A stretch of DNA of 64,000 nt from Pseudomonas sp. RIT-562 (GTDB lineage: Bacteria > Pseudomonadota > Gammaproteobacteria > Pseudomonadales > Pseudomonadaceae), in assembly GCF_026241895.1 (NCBI RefSeq), contig NZ_JAPJIV010000022.1, positions 59,200-123,199 on the forward strand, in the 5' to 3' direction. Positions 1-6,593 of this stretch are shown one piece after another (the first letter of the stretch is position 1; every line of letters starts with the position of its first letter). A model generated the notes under the pieces. It saw only the letters and a program-made list of their open reading frames with translations, was not told where the DNA came from and did no database searches. A program made the position numbers and the translations under genes.

Positions 1-2
1 AA

Positions 3-323
3 AAATACCGATTGACGCTGATTACCCACGAGTTTGCCAATCTTGATCAACAACAGCAGCTGCGGATCATCCAGCTGAAAAACACTTACTCATCCGTGTT
101 GCGCAACATCATCGCCGAGCTTAACCGCAGCGCCAGCAAGCCCGCCGGGGAATCTTGCCCAAGCACCAGTGCAATCATTTTAGTTTTATTTGGCCAGACG
201 CATTGGTACGCCTTGGAAACCCGTGAATCGCAGCTCAGTGAAATACTCTTGAATGTTGCTATTTGTATTATTTCAAATAACAAAAAACCGCAATCAAATA
301 TGCCAGTACCCCGGGATTGTTGA
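3..323 (+). CDS. TetR-family regulator, C-terminal fragment (cut by window edge)
   Basis: The reading frame is open to the left edge, so only the last ~106 codons are present. The fragment is helical: a long helix ending near RIIQLKNTYSSVLRNII, then a helix containing the Trp-Tyr of THWYALE, and a final hydrophobic helix. This arrangement (R..x.L...Y..L...I...L, then a W/Y-containing helix) resembles the ligand-binding and dimer domain of TetR-type repressors. The DNA-binding half would lie outside the window. A TTG inside the frame at 12 could serve as a start, but no ribosome site precedes it, so a truncated gene is preferred. Base composition is less GC-rich than downstream genes. The family call is inference from the helix pattern alone. 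Confidence 0.45.
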   Translation, partial: KYRLTLITHEFANLDQQQQLRIIQLKNTYSSVLRNIIAELNRSASKPAGESCPSTSAIILVLFGQTHWYALETRESQLSEILLNVAICIISNNKKPQSNMPVPRDC

Positions 324-419
324 ATCAGCATTAATGAACGACTGGTCCTTTACGGTAGAACCGAGCAGCTTATTAATGCAAAATCGTAAACCCTGCACGC
401 GGCTGTTGACTGTTTTCCC

Positions 420-1550
420 ATGCGCAAACTTCTGTACCTGACCTTCTCCATGGCATTGATTGCCGCCCTCACGACCTACGCAATGTGGGCCGCAGACCGT
501 CCGGTGGGGCATTACCTCTCCGACCTGCGCATCGATCTCGCCGTTGACCAGGGCACCCCGGGTAATCAGGGCAACCTGCTGGGCATTCAGCCCGAACTGT
601 TCCCTACTGACTATCAGAGCCCGGCGCGCCTGCATCGCAAACTCGCGGCCTATCTGCAAAAAGCCCAGGCACAGGGCCTGCTCAACGATAAAACCATCGT
701 CGTGCTGCCGGAACACGTCGGCACCTGGCTGATGGTGAGTGGCGAAAAGGACGAGCTGTACCAGGCCACCACGCTGAAAGAAGCGATGAACTGGCTGGCG
801 GCGAGTAACCCCTTGAAGTTCGCCCGGGCGTGGATCAGCGCCGAAGGTGAGAACCGTCTGGACGACGCGCATCTGCGCATGAAGGCCAAGGGTATGGCCA
901 AGGACTATCAGGCGCTGTTCGGTGGCCTGGCTAAAGAATTCAAGGTGACCCTGGTCGCCGGCTCCATCGTGCTGCCGGAACCCAGCGTGATCGACGGCAG
1001 GTTGAAAATCGGCCATGGCGCGCTGTTCAACAGCAGCGTGGTATTTGGTCGCGACGGATTGCCGATTGGCCAGCCGCAACGGCAGATCCACCCCGTGTTT
1101 GATCAGAGTGATGTGCTCGCTGCCAACGGCGAGCACGCGATGAATGTCGTCGACACTCCGGCTGGACGCCTGGGCGTGTTGATCGGCAGTGACAGCTGGT
1201 ACCCGGACAACTACCGCAAGCTCAACGAACAGCACGCGCAACTGGTTGCCGTGCCGGCCTATGTCGCCGGCCGCGGGGCGTGGGATAAACCATGGCGCGG
1301 CTACAAGGGCCTGGCGACTCCCAGCTCGGTCAGTCTCAAGGCCGGTGAGCTCAGTGAAGGTCAGGCGTGGCAACGTCTGACGCTGACCGCGCAACCGCCG
1401 AGCAGCCAGGCCATTGGCGGCATGAGCGTGTTCCTGCGTGGTCAGTTCTGGGACAAAGGCAGCGCCGGTCATAGCTTCCTCAGCAGCAACGGCCAGCATT
1501 TCGCCGACGGTGATGCCCGTGGCGCGCGACTGCTGAACCTTTGGTTGTAA
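420..1550 (+). CDS. Nitrilase-fold (carbon-nitrogen hydrolase) protein lacking catalytic Lys and Cys
   Basis: 376 residues. An N-terminal hydrophobic stretch (about residues 4-24) predicts a signal peptide or anchor, so the protein probably acts outside the cytoplasm. The rest follows the nitrilase superfamily fold. The first catalytic position is kept (Glu98 in VLPEH). The second, normally a Lys in an R-K-I-H type motif, reads R-Q-I-H (Gln222). The third, normally Cys in a G-x-x-I-C-x-D motif, reads LIGSDSWYP, with Gly256 in the Cys position. Members of this family need the Glu-Lys-Cys triad, so the protein is predicted not to hydrolyse amides or nitriles by the usual route. It ends 3 bases before an AraC-family regulator and is probably co-transcribed with it. 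It may be a sensor or binding protein; this is inference. Confidence 0.75.
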   Translation: MRKLLYLTFSMALIAALTTYAMWAADRPVGHYLSDLRIDLAVDQGTPGNQGNLLGIQPELFPTDYQSPARLHRKLAAYLQKAQAQGLLNDKTIVVLPEHVGTWLMVSGEKDELYQATTLKEAMNWLAASNPLKFARAWISAEGENRLDDAHLRMKAKGMAKDYQALFGGLAKEFKVTLVAGSIVLPEPSVIDGRLKIGHGALFNSSVVFGRDGLPIGQPQRQIHPVFDQSDVLAANGEHAMNVVDTPAGRLGVLIGSDSWYPDNYRKLNEQHAQLVAVPAYVAGRGAWDKPWRGYKGLATPSSVSLKAGELSEGQAWQRLTLTAQPPSSQAIGGMSVFLRGQFWDKGSAGHSFLSSNGQHFADGDARGARLLNLWL

Positions 1551-1553
1551 GCC

Positions 1554-2594
1554 ATGAAACCGCGGCCGATGCGCCTTGGGGACCTGTCGGTGGGCTTCGT
1601 CCACAGTTTGGCCGATGCGGTGCGTAGCCACGACCTTGACCCGCAACCCCTGCTCGAACAGTACGGCCTGGACGCCGCCCGCTTGAGCGAAGCCGGGGCT
1701 CGATTATCGATTCCGCGCTACATGCGCCTGGGCCACAGCGCCATTCAACTGACCGCTAATCCCGCGCTGGGCCTGCGCATGGGCCAGCTCAGTCGCCTGA
1801 GTCAGGCCGGGCTGGCAGGCATCACTGCCGCACAGGCGCCGACTGTGCGTGAAGGCGCACGTTGCCTAATTCGTTTTGAAGCCTTGTACGGGTCCAATTA
1901 TCGTGGCCAGTCGAGCTTTCACGAGGACGCCAAGGGAGCATGGTTGCGGTTCTATTCCATCAGCCCCTACAACAGCTATAACCGCTTCGTGGTGGATTCG
2001 ATCATCTCTGGCTGGTTGCATCAGCTGTCGAGCCTCAGCCCTGCCCCGTTGCGCGCCGAACGCATCGAGGTCGAGTTCGACACGCCAGATTACGCTCAGG
2101 CTTATGCACAGCTGGGTGACTGCCCCATTCAGTTTGGCAGCGAACATAACCAGTTGCGCCTGAGCCTCGCCAGTCTCGGCCAGCGCAACCCGGAGCACTG
2201 CCCCAGCACCTGGCGCCACCTGTTGCAGCTGTGCGAACGGGAACTGGAACAATTGACCCGCACTCGCAGCCTGCGTGAACGCATCACTCAGCTGCTGGGG
2301 CCGTTGTTGAATGGTGGCCGGGAACCCGACCTGGAGGAAGTGGCGGCGCGCCTGAAGCTGCCCACCTGGACCTTGCGGCGCAAGCTTGCCGAGGAAGGCA
2401 CGCAATTTCGCGCAATCCTCAACGACACCCGTCGCGACTTGGCCATGACCTACATTCGTGACACCGAACTGGCATTCGGGGAAATCGCCTATCTGCTGGG
2501 CTTCGCTTCAGCCGAAGCCTTTCAGCGGGCGTTCAAACGCTGGAGCGGCCAGACCCCCGGCGAGTTTCGCCGAAGCCATCGCCAATCCGCCTGA
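1554..2594 (+). CDS. AraC-family transcriptional regulator (arabinose-binding-like N-domain)
   Basis: 346 residues. The N-terminal ~190 residues match the layout of the Arabinose_bd-type ligand domain found in OruR/ArgR-like AraC proteins (short helical start, then a long segment ending near LRLSLASL). The C-terminal ~100 residues hold the two helix-turn-helix units: LEEVAARLKLPTWTLRRKL and FGEIAYLLGFASAEAFQRAF, followed by the family signature RWSGQTPGEFR. It starts 3 bases after the pseudo-nitrilase gene stop, so translation is likely coupled and the two probably act together. Its inducer and targets are unknown. No clear separate promoter lies in front of it. Confidence 0.9.
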   Translation: MKPRPMRLGDLSVGFVHSLADAVRSHDLDPQPLLEQYGLDAARLSEAGARLSIPRYMRLGHSAIQLTANPALGLRMGQLSRLSQAGLAGITAAQAPTVREGARCLIRFEALYGSNYRGQSSFHEDAKGAWLRFYSISPYNSYNRFVVDSIISGWLHQLSSLSPAPLRAERIEVEFDTPDYAQAYAQLGDCPIQFGSEHNQLRLSLASLGQRNPEHCPSTWRHLLQLCERELEQLTRTRSLRERITQLLGPLLNGGREPDLEEVAARLKLPTWTLRRKLAEEGTQFRAILNDTRRDLAMTYIRDTELAFGEIAYLLGFASAEAFQRAFKRWSGQTPGEFRRSHRQSA

Positions 2595-2597
2595 CGC

Positions 2598-2684
2598 CTA
2601 GAGCTCGGTCGCGTCTTCAGCAGGTTCCAGCGGGTCGAGTTCAAATGCCTGATACTCGAGCAGTTCTTCTTGATATTCGTCCAT
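2598..2684 (-). CDS. 28-residue acidic microprotein
   Basis: A short frame, ATG at 2684 to TAG at 2598, preceded at a suitable distance by a GAGGGA ribosome site. The product starts MDEYQEELLEYQAF and ends ATEL; it is strongly acidic (about ten Asp/Glu of 28), with an amphipathic EYQEELLEYQ helix. Its stop lies 3 bases from the stop of the convergent AraC gene. The ribosome site, the non-random composition and the tight packing argue that it is real. I recall similar very short conserved Pseudomonas proteins but cannot verify a match. Function unknown. Confidence 0.6.
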   Translation of the reverse strand: MDEYQEELLEYQAFELDPLEPAEDATEL

Positions 2685-2850
2685 TGTTACGTCCCTCACT
2701 GCTCGTTAAAAAAAATGCCTGAATAAATGACCAGCGCTTGCAGCATAAAGTGCCCGCATGAAAGAAAAATGACGCAGGCACGACCGCTCGGCAACTCCTC
2801 AATAAAACGTAGCAGGGGTCGAGGAATTTATCGCAGGTATTTTTCGAGAC

Positions 2851-2870
2851 AGGCCGCAGAACTGCGGCCT
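2851..2870 (-). terminator. Stem-loop downstream of the DUF2242 gene
   Basis: Perfect 9-bp inverted repeat AGGCCGCAG / CTGCGGCCT with a 2-base loop, 28 bases beyond the stop of the minus-strand DUF2242 lipoprotein. No uridine run follows on either strand, so it may be a transcript-end stabiliser rather than an intrinsic terminator. Confidence 0.35.
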
Positions 2871-2898
2871 GGGTGACGCGGATCATTTTATCTGGAGG

Positions 2899-3759
2899 TT
2901 ACTGGGGCATGGCCGGGATCGGTTCGCTGGGAGGCGGCAGGTCCGATTGAGGTGGTGGTGTAACAGTTTCTTGCGTAGCCGGCGCAGGTTCGCTGGTTTC
3001 AACCGGCGTGATCGGCGCCGCGTCGGCCGGTGGTGCGACTGGCTCTGAAGCTGCCGGGGTGGGCTCGACCGCAGGTTCCGCTACCGGTGCGGCGGCGGGT
3101 GCCGGCTCGGCGGCGGGGGCTGAGGTTGCCGCTGGTGTTGTTGTCGGTGCCAATGCTGCCGGCGCGGCCTTGGTTTCAGGCATGCCCAGATCGGTTTTCG
3201 GCTTTTCCGGAATGTGCGCGGCTTTTTTTGCTTCCGGTGGCAGGAACAGCTCGACCAAGGCAAAAAAGCGTTCGTAGAACTTGGCGGACGATACCGTCTC
3301 GCTGGCCACCTTGACCATCGAGTCATCGGACGAACCGATCGGCATCGACACCGAACCCAACACACCAACGCCCAGGCTGGCGGAGTTGTTGGTCTTCTTC
3401 AAGGCATAACGGTCCTGCAGGGCGTTGGCGAACATCGTCGCATGGTGCCCTTCGCTACCGTCATCGGCACACACCACACTGAAGCTGATCTCCATGTGGG
3501 TTTCGCCAGTCTGCTGAAAGCTCTTGTGGCCACTCACCAGTTTTGGATCGCTGCTGGTGATGATATAGCCCTGGCTCAGCAGAGCCCGACGAGCGGCTTC
3601 GCAGCTTTGCGCATCCGTTACCGGGTAATTGCGTGAAAACGTTCCGGAGTCATCGAAGTTCTCATGCTCGTAGATGGCGGGTTTCTTCGACGAACAGCCG
3701 GCAGCAGCACCCAGCACCAACGCCAGCCCGACAACACGCATGGGAAATGATCTAAACAT
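2899..3759 (-). CDS. DUF2242 family lipoprotein
   Basis: 286 residues. A signal peptide with lipobox ends at AAAGCSS, so the mature protein is predicted to be lipid-anchored at Cys22. Residues ~30-185 match the DUF2242 layout, including DAQSCEAARRALLSQGYI and GHKSFQ. The last ~90 residues are Ala/Pro/Glu-rich repeats such as AAPVAEPAVEPTPAA, a typical disordered wall-spanning tail. A second ATG at codon 7 is an alternative start. Function is unknown for the family. It is transcribed alone, divergent from nothing nearby, and lies upstream of the ppiD terminator region. Confidence 0.8.
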   Translation of the reverse strand: MFRSFPMRVVGLALVLGAAAGCSSKKPAIYEHENFDDSGTFSRNYPVTDAQSCEAARRALLSQGYIITSSDPKLVSGHKSFQQTGETHMEISFSVVCADDGSEGHHATMFANALQDRYALKKTNNSASLGVGVLGSVSMPIGSSDDSMVKVASETVSSAKFYERFFALVELFLPPEAKKAAHIPEKPKTDLGMPETKAAPAALAPTTTPAATSAPAAEPAPAAAPVAEPAVEPTPAASEPVAPPADAAPITPVETSEPAPATQETVTPPPQSDLPPPSEPIPAMPQ

Positions 3760-3889
3760 TGAACATCCTGAGGAAAACGGTTCGGGGCGTATTGTGCAAC
3801 AGATCGATGCTTAGCGTCGCATCGATTGCGTCTTGTAACAATTACAGGTGCGTTGCAGCGCTGATTCGTATTGGGCGGGTGCATAGCCG

Positions 3890-3966
3890 TAGCGACCTTC
3901 GGGCCGATCAAGGCATCAAGCCGGCGCGCTGCGCGCACCTGTGGGAGCAAAGCTTGCTCGCGATTC
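3890..3966. repeat. Fragment of interspersed repeat plus half REP
   Basis: In the 307-base gap 3760-4066 no gene was seen. Around 3890-3937 there is a copy of the segment CTTCGGGCCGATCAAGGC followed by ATCAAGCCGGCGCGCTGCG; a close relative occurs on the minus strand near 37085-37145. It runs directly into a half REP, CTGTGGGAGCAAAGCTTGCTCGCGA, at about 3940-3964. The rest of the gap holds the DUF2242 upstream region and the ppiD terminator. Confidence 0.55.
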
Positions 3967-4006
3967 GATGGTGGCCGTTACGCCATCATCGGTGCCACGC
4001 CGCTCC

Positions 4007-4036
4007 AAAAAAAAACCCCAGCCAATTGGCCGGGGT
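4007..4036 (-). terminator. Intrinsic terminator of ppiD
   Basis: Read on the minus strand, a CCCCGGCC / GGCTGGGG stem with loop AATT is followed by a run of nine T. It lies 31 bases after the ppiD stop. Confidence 0.85.
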
Positions 4037-4066
4037 TCTTTGTCTAGCGTGAAGCTCGCTAAGGCA

Positions 4067-5938
4067 TCAGAAACGCTTGATGTCCGCAGCGCTTTCCAGC
4101 TGTTTGCGGTACGCCGCAAAGTCCTGCTGGCCGATGCGCGACGCGAGGAAGCGGCGGTAATGAGCCTTTTCTTCGTCAGTCGGTGCAGCGGCTTCGTTGA
4201 CGCCGTTCAGTCGCACGATCACCAGGCTACCATCCGCCAGGGTCACACTGCTGTAGGTCGGTTGGTCCTTGGCAGCCGGTTTCGGCATGCGGAACAACGC
4301 CTGCAACACAGCCGGGTCAACCCCTTCCTGCACGCGAGTGGCGGCTTCGATGACTTTCCAGCCTTGACCATCGATAGCCTTGTCCGCTGGAGCCTTGCCT
4401 TCGCGCAAGCTGGCGATCAGCTCATCAGCCTTGGTCTTGGCGGCAGCACTGGCGTGTTCCTTGGCCAACTGCGAACGAATGCTGGCATTGACACTTTCCA
4501 GCGGCAGTTGCGCAGGCTTCAGGTGTTCCTTGGCGCGCAGTACGACAACGGTTTCAGGATCCAGCTCGATGGCAGTGCTGTTGGCACCTTCATCCAGAAC
4601 TTCCGGGCTGAATGCGGCAGTGACCACGGCACGACTGGCCGTGATTCCTTCGCCACCTTCACGGCCAAACGGCTTGGAGGTGTGCACGGTCAGCTTCAGG
4701 TCCTGCGCCGGCTGGGCCAGGTCAGAGGCTTCGAACGACGAGTCTTCGAGCTGCTTGGTAGCCTCGACGAAATGCTGTTCCACTTGCTGGGTTTTCAGCT
4801 CGCGGGTCAGCTTGTCCTTCAGGCTGGCAAGCGTCGGCACTTCAGGCGCTTCCACGCCCAGCAGCTTGATCAGGTGGAAACCGTAGTCGGTACGCACCGG
4901 TGCGGAAACCTGATCCTTGGTCAGCGTGTACAAAGCCGTTTCGAACGCCGGATCATAAACACCCGGGCCTGCGTAGCCGAGGTCGCCGCCGTTGCTCGCA
5001 GAACCTGGATCCTGGGAGAACTCCTTGGCCAATGCCTCGAACTTCTCGCCTTTAGCCAGACGAGCCTGAACTTCTTCGATCTTCGCCTTGGCTTGCGCCT
5101 CGGTGACCTTGTCGTTCACTTCGATCAGGATGTGCGCAGCGCGACGTTGCTCGGACAGGTTGGCGATCTCTTTTTGATACGCCGCCTGCAGGTCTTCGTC
5201 CTTGACGCTGACCTGATCGAAGAAGGACGACTTCTTCAATTCGATGTAGTCGATGACCACCTGGTCCGGCGTCATGAATTCCTTGGCGTGTTCGTCGTAG
5301 TAAGCCTTGACCTCTTCGTCAGTGAGCTTGACTGCCGCCGGATCGGCCTTGACATTCAACGTCGCGAAATCGCGGGTCTGTTTTTCCAGGCGAGCAAATG
5401 CAAGCACTTGGGCATCGGTGACAAAACCGCTACCCGCGAGGCCTGCACGCAATTGGCCGATCAACATTTCCTGAGTCAGCATCTGACGGAATTGCATCCG
5501 GCTGTAACCCAGTTGACGGATAACCTGATCGAAGCGCTCGGCGCTGAACTTGCCGTCTACCTGGAACTCAGGCGTCTGCAGGATCACCTGATCCAGAGCG
5601 GCTTCGGAAAATGCGAACTTCGAGTCCTGGGCACCCTGCAACAGCAGTTTGCGGTCGATCAGGCCCTTGAGCGCCGATTCGCGGAGCATTTTCTCGTCGA
5701 GCAGCGAAGCATCGAAATCCTTGCCCAGCTGTTGCATCAGCTGGCGGCGTTGCATATCGACCGCCTGGCTCAGCTCGCTCTGACTGATTTCTTCACCGTT
5801 GACCTTGGCCGCGTCCTGGCTGTTGCTCGTCGCCTGGAATATGGCTTCGACACCGGTGAACGCCATCAGTACAACGATGATCCCGATAATGGTTTTGGCA
5901 ATCCAGCCTTGTGAATTGTCCCTGATATTCTGCAGCAT
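4067..5938 (-). CDS. ppiD: Periplasmic folding chaperone PpiD (SurA-like, parvulin domain)
   Basis: 623 residues, the normal length. One membrane helix near the N-terminus (about residues 13-33, WIAKTIIGIIVVLMAF) anchors it to the inner membrane with the bulk in the periplasm. A SurA-type N-domain is followed by a parvulin domain at about 265-365, recognisable by RRAAHILIEV, SQDPGSASNGGDLGY and VRTDYGFHLIKL. It helps newly exported proteins fold; in E. coli the parvulin domain of PpiD is largely inactive as an isomerase. It follows hupB in the conserved Pseudomonas order and ends in its own terminator. Confidence 0.95.
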   Translation of the reverse strand: MLQNIRDNSQGWIAKTIIGIIVVLMAFTGVEAIFQATSNSQDAAKVNGEEISQSELSQAVDMQRRQLMQQLGKDFDASLLDEKMLRESALKGLIDRKLLLQGAQDSKFAFSEAALDQVILQTPEFQVDGKFSAERFDQVIRQLGYSRMQFRQMLTQEMLIGQLRAGLAGSGFVTDAQVLAFARLEKQTRDFATLNVKADPAAVKLTDEEVKAYYDEHAKEFMTPDQVVIDYIELKKSSFFDQVSVKDEDLQAAYQKEIANLSEQRRAAHILIEVNDKVTEAQAKAKIEEVQARLAKGEKFEALAKEFSQDPGSASNGGDLGYAGPGVYDPAFETALYTLTKDQVSAPVRTDYGFHLIKLLGVEAPEVPTLASLKDKLTRELKTQQVEQHFVEATKQLEDSSFEASDLAQPAQDLKLTVHTSKPFGREGGEGITASRAVVTAAFSPEVLDEGANSTAIELDPETVVVLRAKEHLKPAQLPLESVNASIRSQLAKEHASAAAKTKADELIASLREGKAPADKAIDGQGWKVIEAATRVQEGVDPAVLQALFRMPKPAAKDQPTYSSVTLADGSLVIVRLNGVNEAAAPTDEEKAHYRRFLASRIGQQDFAAYRKQLESAADIKRF

Positions 5939-6002
5939 GCGTCCCCCAGAAACGGTTGAACTTCAAAATTAGGCAACCGTGGAGCGTGGGTAGAATCCGG
6001 AT

Positions 6003-6030
6003 AGAAGAAAGGCGCATCCGAGGATGCGCC
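6003..6030 (-). terminator. Terminator after hupB / tRNA-like element
   Basis: A perfect 9-bp stem GGCGCATCC / GGATGCGCC with a 2-base loop, followed on the minus strand by TTTCTTCTAT. It sits 11 bases beyond the CCA end of the tRNA-Asp-like sequence, so it would end a hupB transcript carrying that sequence. Confidence 0.7.
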
Positions 6031-6040
6031 TTCTCGTAAC

Positions 6041-6119
6041 TGGCGGAGCGGACCGAGGGGATCGAACGTGCGACCCTCGGCGTCTCGGACCGGCGACTCG
6101 CCGTCTGGACTACCGCTCC
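6041..6119 (-). pseudogene. Decayed tRNA-Asp-like sequence with encoded CCA
   Basis: Read on the minus strand, the 79 bases begin GGAGCGGTAG and end CCGCTCCGCCA. The acceptor stem GGAGCGG / CCGCTCC is intact, with discriminator G and CCA, exactly as in bacterial tRNA-Asp. A T-loop-like GTTCGAT is present, as is GGGTCGC just before it. The D arm and anticodon arm do not fold, no GTC anticodon sits in a proper loop, and the 3' half has three extra bases that break the T stem (a 7-bp CCGAGGG / CCCTCGG stem forms instead). It is therefore not a working tRNA. It lies between the hupB stop and a terminator, so it should be transcribed as part of the hupB 3' end. Confidence 0.6.
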
Positions 6120-6172
6120 GCTGCCAGGTCAGGCATGACCCCGACCCGGATAGGCAAAAACCTGAATCGAAC

Positions 6173-6445
6173 TTAGTTGACAGCTTCTTTCAGCGCTTTA
6201 CCGGCTTTGAAACCTGGTTTCTTGGCGGCTGCGATTTCCAGCGTCTTACCGGTCTGTGGGTTACGACCAATGCGAGCTGGACGGTCAGTCACGGAGAAAG
6301 TACCGAAGCCAACCAGAACAACGGAGTCGCCGGCCTTGAGAGCGCCAGTGACGGATTCGATTACAGCGTCCAGCGCACGGCCAGCAGCAGCTTTCGGGAT
6401 ATCAGCGGATGCAGCGATAGCATCAATCAGTTCCGACTTGTTCAC
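6173..6445 (-). CDS. hupB: DNA-binding protein HU-beta
   Basis: 90 residues, the standard HU length. The start is a GTG at 6445 (product MNKSELIDAI), chosen because it is preceded by AGGGGA and gives the exact family N-terminus; the frame upstream has no homology. The body holds the HU signature GFGTFSVTDRPARIGRNP and the DNA-bending arm. HU dimers bind and bend DNA without sequence specificity and compact the nucleoid. The gene sits directly downstream of lon in the usual order and has its own near-consensus promoter, plus a tRNA-like element in its 3' region. Confidence 0.97.
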   Translation of the reverse strand: MNKSELIDAIAASADIPKAAAGRALDAVIESVTGALKAGDSVVLVGFGTFSVTDRPARIGRNPQTGKTLEIAAAKKPGFKAGKALKEAVN

Positions 6446-6540
6446 TCTAAGTCCCCTTATATCTATTGAGTATGATTCTAAGTTTTTTGGTGAAAGCAAA
6501 AACGAGTGCTGAATGGCCTACAGACACTATAAGAGCCGCT

Positions 6541-6569
6541 TTATAACAAGGGCTCTAAAAAGCTGTCAA
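6541..6569 (-). promoter_or_regulatory. Sigma-70 promoter of hupB
   Basis: On the minus strand TTGACA is followed by 17 bases and TTATAA, about 95 bases upstream of the hupB GTG. A perfect -35 and a good -10 at ideal spacing. Confidence 0.75.
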
Positions 6570-6593
6570 GGAAGCCCCTCAGGCAAATGCGTA

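Noticed and set aside
294..1646. 450-codon minus-strand frame
   Set aside because: Antisense to the nitrilase-fold gene; composition rich in His/Gln/Arg typical of mirror frames.
3941..5914. 657-codon plus-strand frame
   Set aside because: Antisense of ppiD; GC-rich codon bias keeps the mirror frame open. No start context and no family pattern.
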